Source of the DNA: Hippophae tibetana
Taxonomy: Eukaryota; Streptophyta; Magnoliopsida; Rosales; Elaeagnaceae
DNA: 64,000 bases
Reading direction: 5' to 3'
Assembly: GCA_037013495.1 (NCBI GenBank)
Contig: JAZDXN010000029.1
Coordinates: 4,042,501-4,106,500 of the forward strand
Position numbers and translations under genes: made by a program. The notes beneath the pieces are model-generated. The model searched no databases, was not told where the DNA came from, and was given only the letters and a program-made list of their open reading frames with translations. Positions 52,421 through 64,000 of this stretch are shown in pieces; the stretch's first letter is position 1, and every line of letters starts with the position of its first letter.

Positions 52421-55400
52421 TACAAATAATTTCATGATCCAACTATAGAAATGAGAAGAAAAAAGAAGAGGCGTGCTAGTGTTCAAAGTTTTAAAACACA
52501 ATATTTGATAAATCAAAGTTTTACCTTTAAACGGGTATAACGTTTGACTCGTGTGTCAAAACGTCTATTATAATAAATCAAACCAAAGGTCGTATCGATT
52601 TCCATAATCATAGCTGACCTGCGTATATAAATTCATTACTTGATCCTAAATTCCATCATTTACATCACTTATCGAGGGTTTAAAGTTTTTATCACATATT
52701 TTACATTTTTGGTTTTATTCAATAGAGTTGCAATGAAGATGGATGAGCCGACCAAGTGTATGTTTAAAAATAACCTAATGACTAAGAATATAATACAAAT
52801 AAGTTCATGATCCAACTATAGAAATGAGAAGAAAAAAGAAGAGGCGTGCTAGTGTTCAAAGTTTTAAAACACAATATTTGATAAATCAAAGTTTTACCTT
52901 TAAACGGGTATAACGTTTGACTCGTGTGTCAAAACGTCTATTATAATAAATCAAACCAAAGGTCGTATCGATTTCCATAATCATAGCTGACCTGCGTATA
53001 TAAATTCATTACTTGATCCTAAATTCCATCATTTACATCACTTATCGAGGGTTTAAAGTTTTTATCACATATTTTACATTTTTGGTTTTATTCAATAGAG
53101 TTGTAATGAAGATGGATGAGCCGACCAAGTGTATGTTTAAAAATAATCTAATGACTAAGAATTTATACAAATAATTTCATGATCCAACTATAGAAATGAG
53201 AAGAAAAAAGAAGAGGCGTGCTACTGTTCAAAGTTTTAAAACACAATATTTGATAAATCAAAGTTTTACCTTTAAAGGGTATAACGTTTGACTCGTGTGT
53301 CAAAACGTCTATTATAATAAATCAAACCAAAGGTCGTATCGATTTCCATAATCATAGCTGACCTGCGTATATAAATTCATACTTGATCCTAAATTCCATC
53401 ATTTACATCACTTATCGAGGGTTTAAAGTTTTTATCACATATTTTACATTTTTGGTTTTATTCAATAGAGTTGTAATGAAGATGGATGAGCCGACCAAGT
53501 GTATATTTAAAAATAATCTAATGACTAAGAATTTATACAAATAATTTCATGATCCAACTATAGAAATGAGAAGAAAAAAGAAGAGGCGTGCTAGTGTTCA
53601 AAGTTTTAAAACACAATATTTGATAAATCAAAGTTTTACCTTTAAACGGGTATAACGTTTGACTCGTGTGTCAAAACGTCTATTATAATAAATCAAACCA
53701 AAGGTCGTATCGATTTCCACAATCATAGCTGACCTACGTATATAAATTCATTACTTGATCCTAAATTCCATCATTTACATCACTTATCGAGGGTTTAAAG
53801 TTTTTATCACATATTTTACATTTTTGGTTTTATTCAATAGAGTTGTAATGAAGATGGATGAGCCGACCAAGTGTATGTTTAAAAATAATCTAATGACTAA
53901 GAATTTATACAAATAATTTCATGATCCAACTATAGAAATGAGAAGAAAAAAGAAGAGGCGTGCTACTGTTCAAAGTTTTAAAACACAATATTTGATAAAT
54001 CAAAGTTTTACCTTTAAAGGGTATAACGTTTGACTCGTGTGTCAAAACGTCTATTATAATAAATCAAACCAAAGGTCGTATCGATTTCCATAATCATAGC
54101 TGACCTGCGTATATAAATTCATTACTTGATCCTAAATTCCATCATTTACATCACTTATCGAGGGTTTAATGTTTTTATCACATATTTTACATTTTTGGTT
54201 TTATTCAATAGAGTTGTAATGAAGATGGATGAGCCGACCAAGTGTATGTTTAAAAATAATCTAATGACTAAGAATATATACAAATAATTTCATGATCCAA
54301 CTATAGAAATGAGAAGAAAAAAGAAGAGGCGTGCTAGTGTTCAAAGTTTTAAAACACAATATTTGATAAATCAAAGTTTTACCTTTAAACGGGTATAACG
54401 TTTGACTCGTGTGTCAAAACGTCTATTATAATAAATCAAACCAAAGGTCGTATCGATTTCCATAATCATAGCTGACCTGCGTATATAAATTCATTACTTG
54501 ATCCTAAATTCCATCATTTACATCACTTATCGAGGGTTTAAAGTTTTTATCACATATTTTACATTTTTGGTTTTATTCAATAGAGTTGCAATGAAGATGG
54601 ATGAGCCGACCAAGTGTATGTTTAAAAATAACCTAATGACTAAGAATATAATACAAATAAGTTCATGATCCAACTATAGAAATGAGAAGAAAAAAGAAGA
54701 GGCGTGCTAGTGTTCAAAGTTTTAAAACACAATATTTGATAAATCAAAGTTTTACCTTTAAACGGGTATAACGTTTGACTCGTGTGTCAAAACGTCTATT
54801 ATAATAAATCAAACCAAAGGTCGTATCGATTTCCATAATCATAGCTGACCTGCGTATATAAATTCATTACTTGATCCTAAATTCCATCATTTACATCACT
54901 TATCGAGGGTTTAAAGTTTTTATCACATATTTTACATTTTTGGTTTTATTCAATAGAGTTGTAATGAAGATGGATGAGCCGACCAAGTGTATGTTTAAAA
55001 ATAATCTAATGACTAAGAATTTATACAAATAATTTCATGATCCAACTATAGAAATGAGAAGAAAAAAGAAGAGGCGTGCTACTGTTCAAAGTTTTAAAAC
55101 ACAATATTTGATAAATCAAAGTTTTACCTTTAAAGGGTATAACGTTTGACTCGTGTGTCAAAACGTCTATTATAATAAATCAAACCAAAGGTCGTATCGA
55201 TTTCCATAATCATAGCTGACCTGCGTATATAAATTCATACTTGATCCTAAATTCCATCATTTACATCACTTATCGAGGGTTTAAAGTTTTTATCACATAT
55301 TTTACATTTTTGGTTTTATTCAATAGAGTTGTAATGAAGATGGATGAGCCGACCAAGTGTATATTTAAAAATAATCTAATGACTAAGAATTTATACAAAT

Positions 55401-56137
55401 AATTTCATGATCCAACTATAGAAATGAGAAGAAAAAAGAAGAGGCGTGCTAGTGTTCAAAGTTTTAAAACACAATATTTGATAAATCAAAGTTTTACCTT
55501 TAAACGGGTATAACGTTTGACTCGTGTGTCAAAACGTCTATTATAATAAATCAAACCAAAGGTCGTATCGATTTCCACAATCATAGCTGACCTACGTATA
55601 TAAATTCATTACTTGATCCTAAATTCCATCATTTACATCACTTATCGAGGGTTTAAAGTTTTTATCACATATTTTACATTTTTGGTTTTATTCAATAGAG
55701 TTGTAATGAAGATGGATGAGCCGACCAAGTGTATGTTTAAAAATAATCTAATGACTAAGAATTTATACAAATAATTTCATGATCCAACTATAGAAATGAG
55801 AAGAAAAAAGAAGAGGCGTGCTACTATTCAAAGTTTTAAAACACAATATTTGATAAATCAAAGTTTTACATTTAAACGGGTATAACGTTTGACTCGTGTG
55901 TCAAAACGTCTATTATAATAAATCAAACCAAAGGTCGTATCGATTTCCATAATCATAGCTGACCTGCGTATATAAATTCATTACTTGATCCTAAATTCCA
56001 TCATTTACATCACTTATCGAGGGTTTAAAGTTTTTATCACATATTTTACATTTTTGGTTTTATTCAATAGAGTTGTAATGAAGATGGATGAGCCGACCAA
56101 GTGTATGTTTAAAAATAATCTAATGACTAAGAATTTA
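52421..56137. repeat. 5-monomer higher-order repeat (1858-1859 bp), two copies
   Basis: Monomers start at 52421, 52794, 53166, 53536, 53908 and at 54279, 54652, 55024, 55394, 55766. Types: TATATAC/GCTAGT with TTGCAATG and AATAACCTA; ATAATAC/AAGTTC; TTCATACTTGAT with TGTATATTTAA; TTCCACAATC with GACCTACGT; TTTATAC/GCTACT. TTCCACAATC occurs only in these two copies (near 53715, 55573). The fifth members differ: AAAGGG with TTTAATGTTTTT near 54166 in the first, AAACGGGT with GCTACTATTC and TTTTACATTTAAA near 55829-55876 in the second, so the second unit's end was replaced. Confidence 0.84.
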
Positions 56138-56509
56138 TACAAATAATTTCATGATCCAACTATAGAAATGAGAAGAAAAAAGAAGAGGCGTGCTACTGTT
56201 CAAAGTTTTAAAACACAATATTTGATAAATCGAAGTTTTACCTTTAAACGGGTATAACGTTTGACTCGTGTGTCAAAACATCTATTATAATCAATCAAAC
56301 CAAAGGTCGTATCGATTTCCATAATCTTAGCTGACCTGCGTATATAAATTCATTACTTGATCCTAAGCTCCATCATTTACATCACTTATCGAGGGTTTAA
56401 AGTTTTTATCACATATTTTACATTTTTGGTTTTATTCAATAGAGTTGTAATGAAGATGGATGAGCCGACCAAGTGTATGTTTAAAAATAATCTAATGACT
56501 AAGAATTTA
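56138..56509. repeat. Single copy of the ACATCT/ATCTTAG type
   Basis: This monomer has CGAAG, ACATCT, AATCAATC, ATCTTAGCTGACC and CCTAAGCTCC, the signature of the second trimer position, closest to the copy at 48706. It sits between the 5-monomer unit and the diverged island and shares ACATCT/AATCAATC/ATCTTAG with the first monomer of that island, so it may be the bridge between the two. Confidence 0.78.
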
Positions 56510-59488
56510 TACAAATAATTTCATGATCCAACTATAGAAATGAGAAGAAAAAAGAAGAGGCGTGCTAGTGTTCAAAGTTTTAAAACACAATATTTGATAA
56601 ATCGAAGTTTTACCTTTAAACAGGTATAACGTTTGACTCGTGTGTCAAAACATCTATTATAATCAATCAAACCAAAGGTCGTATCGATTTCCATAATCTT
56701 AGCTGGCCAACCTAATGAAATTCATTACTTGTTCCGAAATTCCATCATTTACATCACTTATCGAGGGTTTAAAGTTTTTGTCACATATTTTACATTTTTG
56801 GTTTTATTCAGTAGAGTTGTAACGAAGATGGATGAGCCGACAAGTGTATGTTTAAAAATAAACTAATGACTAAGAATATAATACAAATAATTTCATGATC
56901 CAATTAAAGAAATGAGAAGAAAAAAGAAGAGGCGTGCTACTCTTCAAAGTTTTAAAAAACAATATTCGATAAATTGAGGTTTTACCTTTAAACGGGCAAA
57001 ACGTTTGACTCATGTGTCAAAACGTATATTATAATAAATCAAACCAAAGGTCGTATCGATTTCCATAATCTTAGCTGACCTAGTTGTACAAATTCATTAC
57101 TTGATCCTAAATTCCATCATTTACATCACTTATCCAGGGTTTAAAGTTTGTATCACATATTTTACATTTTTGGTTTATTCAATAGAGTTGTAATGAAGAT
57201 GGATGAGCCGACCAAGTGTATGTTTAAAAATAATCTAATGACTAAGAATTTATACAAATAATTTCATGATCCAACTATAGAAATGAGATGAAAAAAGAAG
57301 AGGCGTGCTACTGTTCAAAGTTTTAAAACACAATATTTGATAAATCGAAGTTTTACCTTTAAACGGGAATAACGTTTGACTCGTGTGTCAAAACGTCTAT
57401 TATAATAAATCAAACCAAAGGTCGTATCGATTTCCATAATCATAGCTCACCTGCGTATATAAATTCATTACTTGATAATAAATTCCATCATTTACATCAC
57501 TTATCGAGGGTTTAAAGTTTTTATCACATATTTTACATTTTTGGTTTTATTCAATAGAGTTGTAATGAAGATGGATGAGCCGACCAAGTGTATGTTTAAA
57601 AATAAACTAATGACAAAGAATATAATACAAATAATTTCATGATCCAACTAAAGAAATAAGAAGAAAAAAGAAGAGGCGTGCTACTGTTCAAAGTTTTAAA
57701 AAACAATATTCGATAAATCGAGGTTTTACCTTTAAACGGGCAAAACGTTTGACTCGTGGGTCAAAACGTCTATTATAATAAATCAAACCAAAGGTGGTAT
57801 CGATTTCCAAAATCATAGCTGACCTGCGTATATAAATTCATTACTTGATCCAAAATTCAATCATTTACATCACTTATCGAGGGTTTAAAGTTTTTATCAC
57901 ATATTTTACATTTTTGGTTTTATTCAATAGAGTTGTAATGAAGATGGATGAGCCGACCAAGTGTATGTTTAAAAATAATCTAATGACTAAGAATTTATAC
58001 AAATAGTTTCATGATCCAACAAAAGAAATGAGAAGAAAAAAGAAGAGGCGTGCTACTGTTCAAAGTTTTAAAACACAATATATGATAAATCGAAGTTTTA
58101 CCTTTAAACGGGTATAACGTTTGACTCGTGTGTCAAAACGTCTGTTATAATAAATCAAACCAAAGGTCGTATCGATTTCCATAATCTTAGCTGGCCTACC
58201 TATAGAAATTCATTACTTGTTCCGAAATTCCATCATTTACATCACTTATCGAGGGTTTAAAGTTTTTGTCACATATTTTACATTTTTGGTTTTATTCAAT
58301 AGAGTTGTAATGAAGATGGATGAGCCGACCAAGTGTATGTTTAAAAATAAACTAATGACTAAGAATATAATACATATAATTTCATGATCGAATTAAAGAA
58401 ATGAGAAGAAAAAAGAAGAGGCGTGCTACTGTTCAAAGTTTTAAAACACAATATATGATAAATCGAAGTTTTACCTTTAAACGGGTATAACGTTTGACTC
58501 GTGTGTCAAAACGTCTGTTATAATAAATCAAACCAAAGGTCGTATCGATTTCCATAATCATAGCTGACCTGCGTATATAAATTCATTACTTGATCCTAAA
58601 TTCCATCATTTATATCACTTATCGAGGGTTTAAAGTTTTTATCACATATTTTACATTTTTGGTTTTATTCAATAGAGTTGTAATGAAGATGGATGAGCCG
58701 ACCAAGTGTATGTTTAAAAATAAACTAATGACTAAGAATATAATACAAATAATTTCATGATCGAATTAAAGAAATGAGAAGAAAAAAGAAGAGGCGTGCT
58801 ACTGTTTAAAGTTTTAAAACACAATATATGATAAATCGAAGTTTTACCTTTAAACGGGTATAACGTTTGACTCGTGTGTCAAAACGTCTGTTATAATAAA
58901 TCAAACCAAAGGTCGTATCGATTTCCATAATCATAGCTGACCTAGTTGTACAAATTCATTACTTGATCCTAAATTCCATCATTTATATCACTTATCGAGG
59001 GTTTAAAGTTTTTATCACATATTTTACATTTTTGGTTTTATTCAATAGAGTTGTAATGAAGATGGATGAGCCGACCAAGTGTATGTTTAGAAATAAACTA
59101 ATGACTAAGAATATAATAAAAATAATTTCATGATCCAACTAAAGAAATGAGAAGAAAAAAGAAGAGGCGTGCTACTATTCAAAGTGTTAAAAAACAATAT
59201 TGGAAAAATCGAAGTTTTACCTTTAAACAGGAATAACGTTTGACTCGTGTGTCAAAACGTCTATTATAATAAATCAAACCAAAGGTCGTATCGATTTCCA
59301 TAATCATAGCTGACCTACGTATATAAATTCATTACTTGATAATAAATTCCATCATTTACATCACTTATCGAGGGTTTAAAGTTTTTATCACATATTTTAC
59401 ATTTTTGGTTTTATTCAATAGAGTTGTAATGAAGATGGATGAGCCGACCAAGTGTATGTTTAAAAATAAACTAATGGCTAAGAATATA
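56510..59488. repeat. Diverged island of eight monomers
   Basis: Monomers start at 56510, 56882, 57253, 57626, 57998, 58371, 58744 and 59117. They stay near 372 bp but carry many changes not seen elsewhere: GCTGGCCAACC (56703) and GCTGGCCTACC (near 58191) followed by TTGTTCCGAAATTCC; CCTAGTTGTACAAATT (57079, 58938); TATTCGATAAAT with GAGG and CGGGCAAAACG (56961, 57707); CAATATATGATAAATCG with GTCTGTTAT (58075-58144 and twice more); GATCGAATTAAAG (58386, 58761); AATAAACTAATG; TTTATATCAC (58608, 58983). Shared changes alternate between copies, suggesting an old dimeric order. The hairpin arms and GATGAGCC block stay intact. It looks like an older, less homogenised patch. Confidence 0.85.
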
Positions 59489-61721
59489 TACAAATAATTT
59501 CATGATCCAATTAAAGAAATGAGAAGAAAAAAGAAGAGGCGTGCTACTGTTCAAAGTTTTAAAACACAATATTTGATAAATCAAAGTTTTACCTTTAAAC
59601 GGGTATAACGTTTGACTCGTGTGTCAAAACGTCTATTATAATAAATCAAACCAAAGGTCGTATCGATTTCCATAATCATAGCTGACCTGCGTATATAAAT
59701 TCATTACTTGATCCTAAATTCCATCATTTACATCACTTATCGAGGGTTTAAAGTTTTTATCACATATTTTACATTTTTGGTTTTATTCAATAGAGTTGTA
59801 ATGAAGATGGATGAGCCGACCAAATGTATATTTAAAAATAATCTAATGACTAAGAATTTATACAAATAATTTCATGATCCAACTATACAAATGAGAAGAA
59901 AAAAGAAGAGGCGTGCTAGTGTTCAAAGTTTTAAAACACAATATTTGATAAATCAAAGTTTTACCTTTAAACGGGTATAACGTTTGACTCGTGTGTCAAA
60001 ACGTCTATTATAATAAATCAAACCAAAGGTCGTATCGATTTCCATAATCATAGCTGACCTACGTATATAAATTCATTACTTGATCCTAAATTCCATCATT
60101 TACATCACTTATCGTGGGTTTAAAGTTTTTATCACATATTTTACATTTTTGGTTTTATTCAATAGAGTTGTAATGAAGATGGATGAGCCGACCAAGTGTA
60201 TGTTTAAAAATAATCTAATGACTAAGAATTTATACAAATAATATCATGATCCAACTATAGAAATAAGAAGAAAAAAGAAGAGGCGTGCTACTGTTCAAAG
60301 TTTTAAAACACAATATTTGATAAATCAAAGTTTTACCTTTAAACGGGTATAACGTTTGACTCGTGTGTCAAAACGTCTATTATAATAAATCAAACCAAAG
60401 GTCATATCTATTTCCATAATCATAGCTGACCTGCGTATATAAATTCATTACTTGATCCTAAATTCCATCATTTACATCACTTATCGAGGGTTTAAAGTTT
60501 TTATCACATATTTTACATTTTTGGTTTTATTCAATAGAGTTGTAATGAAGATGGATGAGCCGACCAAGTGTATGTTTAAAAATAATCTAATGACTAAGAA
60601 TATATACAAATAATTTCATGATCCAACTATAGAAATGAGAAGAAAAAAGAAGAGGCGTGCTACTGTTCAAAGTTTTAAAACACAATATTTGATAAATCGA
60701 AGTTTTACCTTTAAACGGGTATAACGTTTGACTCGTGTGTCAAAACGTCTATTATAATAAATCAAACCAAAGGTCGTATCGATTTCCATAACCATAGCTG
60801 ACCTGCGTATATAAATTCATAACATGATCCTATATTCCATCATTTACATCACTTATCGAGGGTTTAAAGTTTTTATCACATATTTTACATTTTTGGTTTT
60901 ATTCAATAGAGTTGTAATGAAGATGGATGAGCCGACCAAGTGTATGTTTAAAAATAATCTAATGACTAAGAATTTATACAAATAATTTCATGATCCAACT
61001 ATAGAAATGAGAAGAAAAAAGAAGAGGCGTGCTACTGTTCAAAGTTTTAAAACACAATATTTGACAAATCGAAGTTTTACCTTTAAACGGGTATAATGTT
61101 TGACTCGTGTGTAAAAACGTCTATTATAATAAATCAAACCAAAGGTCGTATCGATTTCCATAATCATAGCTGACCTGCGTATATAAATTCATTACTTGAT
61201 CCTAAATTCCATCATTTACATCACTTATCGAGGGTTTAAAGTTTTTATCACATATTTTACATTTTTGGTTTTATTCAATAGAGTTGCAATGAAGATGGAT
61301 GAGCCGACCAAGTGTATGTTTAAAAATAATCTAATGACTAAGAATATAATACAAATAAGTTCATGATCCAACTATAGAAATGAGAAGAAAAAAGAAGAGG
61401 CGTGCTAGTGTTCAAAGTTTTAAAACACAATATTTGATAAATCAAAGTTTTACCTTTAAACGGGTATAACGTTTGACTCGTGTGTCAAAACGTCTATTAT
61501 AATAAATCAAACCAAAGGTCATATCTATTTCCATAATCATAGCTGACCTGCGTATATAAATTCATTACTTGATCCTAAATTCCATCATTTACATCACTTA
61601 TCGAGGGTTTAAAGTTTTTATCACATATTTTACATTTTTGGTTTTATTCAATAGAGTTGTAATGAAGATGGATGAGCCGACCAAGTGTATGTTTAAAAAT
61701 AATCTAATGACTAAGAATATA
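59489..61721. repeat. 6-monomer unit, copy 1 (2233 bp)
   Basis: Monomers start at 59489, 59861, 60233, 60605, 60977 and 61350. Diagnostic changes: CCAAATGTATATTTAA (59820); CTATACAAATG with GACCTACGT and TATCGTGGG (59861 copy); AATATCATG, GAAATAAG and GGTCATATCTATTTCC (60233 copy); ATAACCATAG with ATAACATGAT (60605 copy). The 60977 copy has TTGACAAATCG, ATAATGTTTG and GTGTAAAAACG. The first monomer's head has CCAATTAAAG, as in the diverged island on its left, so it joins the two blocks. Confidence 0.8.
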
Positions 61722-63953
61722 TACAAATAATTTCATGATCCAACTATAGAAATGAGAAGAAAAAAGAAGAGGCGTGCTACTGTTCAAAGTTTTAAAACAC
61801 AATATTTGATAAATCAAAGTTTTACCTTTAAACGGGTATAACGTTTGACTCGTGTGTCAAAACGTCTATTATAATAAATCAAACCAAAGGTCGTATCGAT
61901 TTCCATAATCATAGCTGACCTGCGTATATAAATTCATTACTTGATCCTAAATTCCATCATTTACATCACTTATCGAGGGTTTAAAGTTTTTATCACATAT
62001 TTTACATTTTTGGTTTTATTCAATAGAGTTGTAATGAAGATGGATGAGCCGACCAAATGTATATTTAAAAATAATCTAATGACTAAGAATTTATACAAAT
62101 AATTTCATGATCCAACTATACAAATGAGAAGAAAAAAGAAGAGGCGTGCTAGTGTTCAAAGTTTTAAAACACAATATTTGATAAATCAAAGTTTTACCTT
62201 TAAACGGGTATAACGTTTGACTCGTGTGTCAAAACGTCTATTATAATAAATCAAACCAAAGGTCGTATCGATTTCCATAATCATAGCTGACCTACGTATA
62301 TAAATTCATTACTTGATCCTAAATTCCATCATTTACATCACTTATCGTGGGTTTAAAGTTTTTATCACATATTTTACATTTTTGGTTTTATTCAATAGAG
62401 TTGTAATGAAGATGGATGAGCCGACCAAGTGTATGTTTAAAAATAATCTAATGACTAAGAATTTATACAAATAATATCATGATCCAACTATAGAAATAAG
62501 AAGAAAAAAGAAGAGGCGTGCTACTGTTCAAAGTTTTAAAACACAATATTTGATAAATCAAAGTTTTACCTTTAAACGGGTATAACGTTTGACTCGTGTG
62601 TCAAAACGTCTATTATAATAAATCAAACCAAAGGTCATATCTATTTCCATAATCATAGCTGACCTGCGTATATAAATTCATTACTTGATCCTAAATTCCA
62701 TCATTTACATCACTTATCGAGGGTTTAAAGTTTTTATCACATATTTTACATTTTTGGTTTTATTCAATAGAGTTGTAATGAAGATGGATGAGCCGACCAA
62801 GTGTATGTTTAAAAATAATCTAATGACTAAGAATATATACAAATAATTTCATGATCCAACTATAGAAATGAGAAGAAAAAAGAAGAGGCGTGCTACTGTT
62901 CAAAGTTTTAAAACACAATATTTGATAAATCGAAGTTTTACCTTTAAACGGGTATAACGTTTGACTCGTGTGTCAAAACGTCTATTATAATAAATCAAAC
63001 CAAAGGTCGTATCGATTTCCATAACCATAGCTGACCTGCGTATATAAATTCATAACATGATCCTATATTCCATCATTTACATCACTTATCGAGGGTTTAA
63101 AGTTTTTATCACATATTTTACATTTTTGGTTTTATTCAATAGAGTTGTAATGAAGATGGATGAGCCGACCAAGTGTATGTTTAAAAATAATCTAATGACT
63201 AAGAATTTATACAAATAATATCATGATCCAACTATAGAAATAAGAAGAAAAAAGAAGAGGCGTGCTACTGTTCAAAGTTTTAAAACACAATATTTGATAA
63301 ATCAAAGTTTTACCTTTAAACGGGTATAACGTTTGACTCGTGTGTCAAAACGTCTATTATAATAAATCAAACCAAAGGTCATATCTATTTCCATAATCAT
63401 AGCTGACCTGCGTATATAAATTCATTACTTGATCCTAAATTCCATCATTTACATCACTTATCGAGGGTTTAAAGTTTTTATCACATATTTTACATTTTTG
63501 GTTTTATTCAATAGAGTTGTAATGAAGATGGATGAGCCGACCAAGTGTATGTTTAAAAATAATCTAATGACTAAGAATATATACAAATAATTTCATGATC
63601 CAACTATAGAAATGAGAAGAAAAAAGAAGAGGCGTGCTACTGTTCAAAGTTTTAAAACACAATATTTGATAAATCGAAGTTTTACCTTTAAACGGGTATA
63701 ACGTTTGACTCGTGTGTCAAAACGTCTATTATAATAAATCAAACCAAAGGTCGTATCGATTTCCATAACCATAGCTGACCTGCGTATATAAATTCATAAC
63801 ATGATCCTATATTCCATCATTTACATCACTTATCGAGGGTTTAAAGTTTTTATCACATATTTTACATTTTTGGTTTTATTCAATAGAGTTGTAATGAAGA
63901 TGGATGAGCCGACCAAGTGTATGTTTAAAAATAATCTAATGACTAAGAATTTA
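61722..63953. repeat. 6-monomer unit, copy 2, ending in a doubled dimer
   Basis: Monomers start at 61722, 62094, 62466, 62838, 63210 and 63582. The first four match 59489-60976 at an offset of 2233, except for the ordinary CTATAG head of the first. The pair AATATCATG/GGTCATATC plus ATAACCATAG/ATAACATGAT is then repeated: 62466-63209 and 63210-63953, each exactly 744 bases and apparently identical by eye. This is the youngest-looking duplication in the window. Confidence 0.83.
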
Positions 63954-64000
63954 TACAAATAATTTCATGATCCAACTATAGAAATGAGAAGAAAAAAGAA
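63954..64000. repeat. Partial monomer cut by the window end
   Basis: The last 47 bases are the start of a TTTATAC/CTATAG monomer with AATTTCATGATCC, the type found at 60977 after the same pair. The array clearly continues beyond the window. Confidence 0.9.

Larger units (their letters stand above)
1..64000. repeat. Continuous array of a ~372-bp A+T-rich satellite
   Basis: The landmark GATGAGCCGACCAAG recurs every 370-373 bases from 321 to the end of the window, always on the plus strand, giving about 172 monomers. A representative monomer has 54 C and 55 G in 372 bases by hand count. No stretch over 300 bases departs from the satellite; there are no transposon remnants, inversions, rRNA, tRNA or telomere repeats. 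The array runs off both window edges, so its true length is unknown. The monomer length is close to two nucleosome repeats, which is typical of centromeric or heterochromatic satellites; a role at a centromere is inference from organisation only. The host is eukaryotic, perhaps a plant or insect, but the family is not recognised. Confidence 0.97.

Noticed and set aside
56510..59488. Transposon insertion as the cause of the diverged island
   Set aside because: Each of the eight units still aligns along its full length to the satellite at about 372 bp; there are no terminal repeats, target-site duplications or foreign sequence.
1..64000. CRISPR-like array
   Set aside because: The period is regular, but the whole 372-bp unit is conserved; there are no short repeats with unique spacers and no associated genes.
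1..64000. Ribosomal DNA spacer subrepeats
   Set aside because: No rRNA gene sequence or promoter-like G+C-rich segment appears anywhere in 64 kb, and spacer subrepeat blocks are normally far shorter.
1..64000. Tandem gene array or prokaryotic repeat region
   Set aside because: All six frames are closed within about 100 codons in every monomer, with frame-shifting alleles common, and no ribosome binding sites or operon structure occur.
1..64000. Telomere or subtelomere location
   Set aside because: No telomere-like short repeat (TTAGGG, TTTAGGG or TTAGG runs) was seen on either strand; location on the chromosome cannot be judged from this window.

Overview
The whole 64 kb window is one uninterrupted tandem array of a single A+T-rich satellite DNA. 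The monomer is about 372 bp (individual copies 370-373 bp), and I count about 172 copies, all in the same orientation. On a hand-counted representative monomer G+C is 109/372, about 29%. I see no transposon, no gene, no RNA gene and no unique sequence interrupting it. This points to a eukaryotic nuclear genome: a centromeric, pericentromeric or other heterochromatic block read through by a long-read assembly. Monomers near 360-370 bp, roughly two nucleosome lengths, are known from both plants and insects. I do not recognise this family and cannot name the species.

I number monomers from the motif TACAAATA, which starts at base 1. Copies differ by a small set of diagnostic variants: three linker alleles before TACAAATA (AATATAATAC, AATATATAC, AATTTATAC); several alleles after it (GATCC, GATGC, GATCT, TTAATTATCC, TTAATGATCC, TATGTAA, CTAAAG, CTATAG); GCTAGT or GCTACT; AATCAAAG or AATCGAAG or GGAAAAATCGAA; AAACGGGTAT or AAAGGGTAT or AAACGGGAAT; ATTACTTGATCCT or ATTACTTGATAAT or ATAACTTGATCCTATATT. 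Strings of these variants recur in order, so the array is built of nested, local higher-order repeats (HORs).

Layout: 1-3349, a leading mixed block related to the next unit. 3350-12272, a 12-monomer HOR (period 4462 bp) in nearly two copies. 12273-15249, a 4-monomer HOR (1488 bp) twice. 15250-23800, an 8-monomer HOR (2975 bp) twice, nested in a 19-monomer duplication (about 7.07 kb offset). 23801-28261, a 7-monomer HOR (about 2.6 kb). 28262-30863, a 4-monomer unit. 32352-37178, 4- and 5-monomer units. 35694-40153, a 6-monomer HOR (2230 bp) twice. 43498-44987, a dimer twice. 46102-49448, a trimer three times. 52421-56137, a 5-monomer HOR twice. 56510-59488, an island of eight visibly diverged monomers. 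59489 to the end, a 6-monomer unit, then a dimer twice. Several monomers are chimeras that mark unequal-exchange breakpoints.

Inside nearly every monomer lie short symmetric elements: an 18-nt all-purine perfect mirror repeat, a 10-bp palindrome, a 9-bp-arm hairpin with one bulged base, a TATATAAA box and an AATAAA. CpG is not depleted overall, yet many private differences are CpG to TpG/CpA. The only longer reading frames are by-products of single mutations that remove satellite stop codons and I do not regard them as genes.
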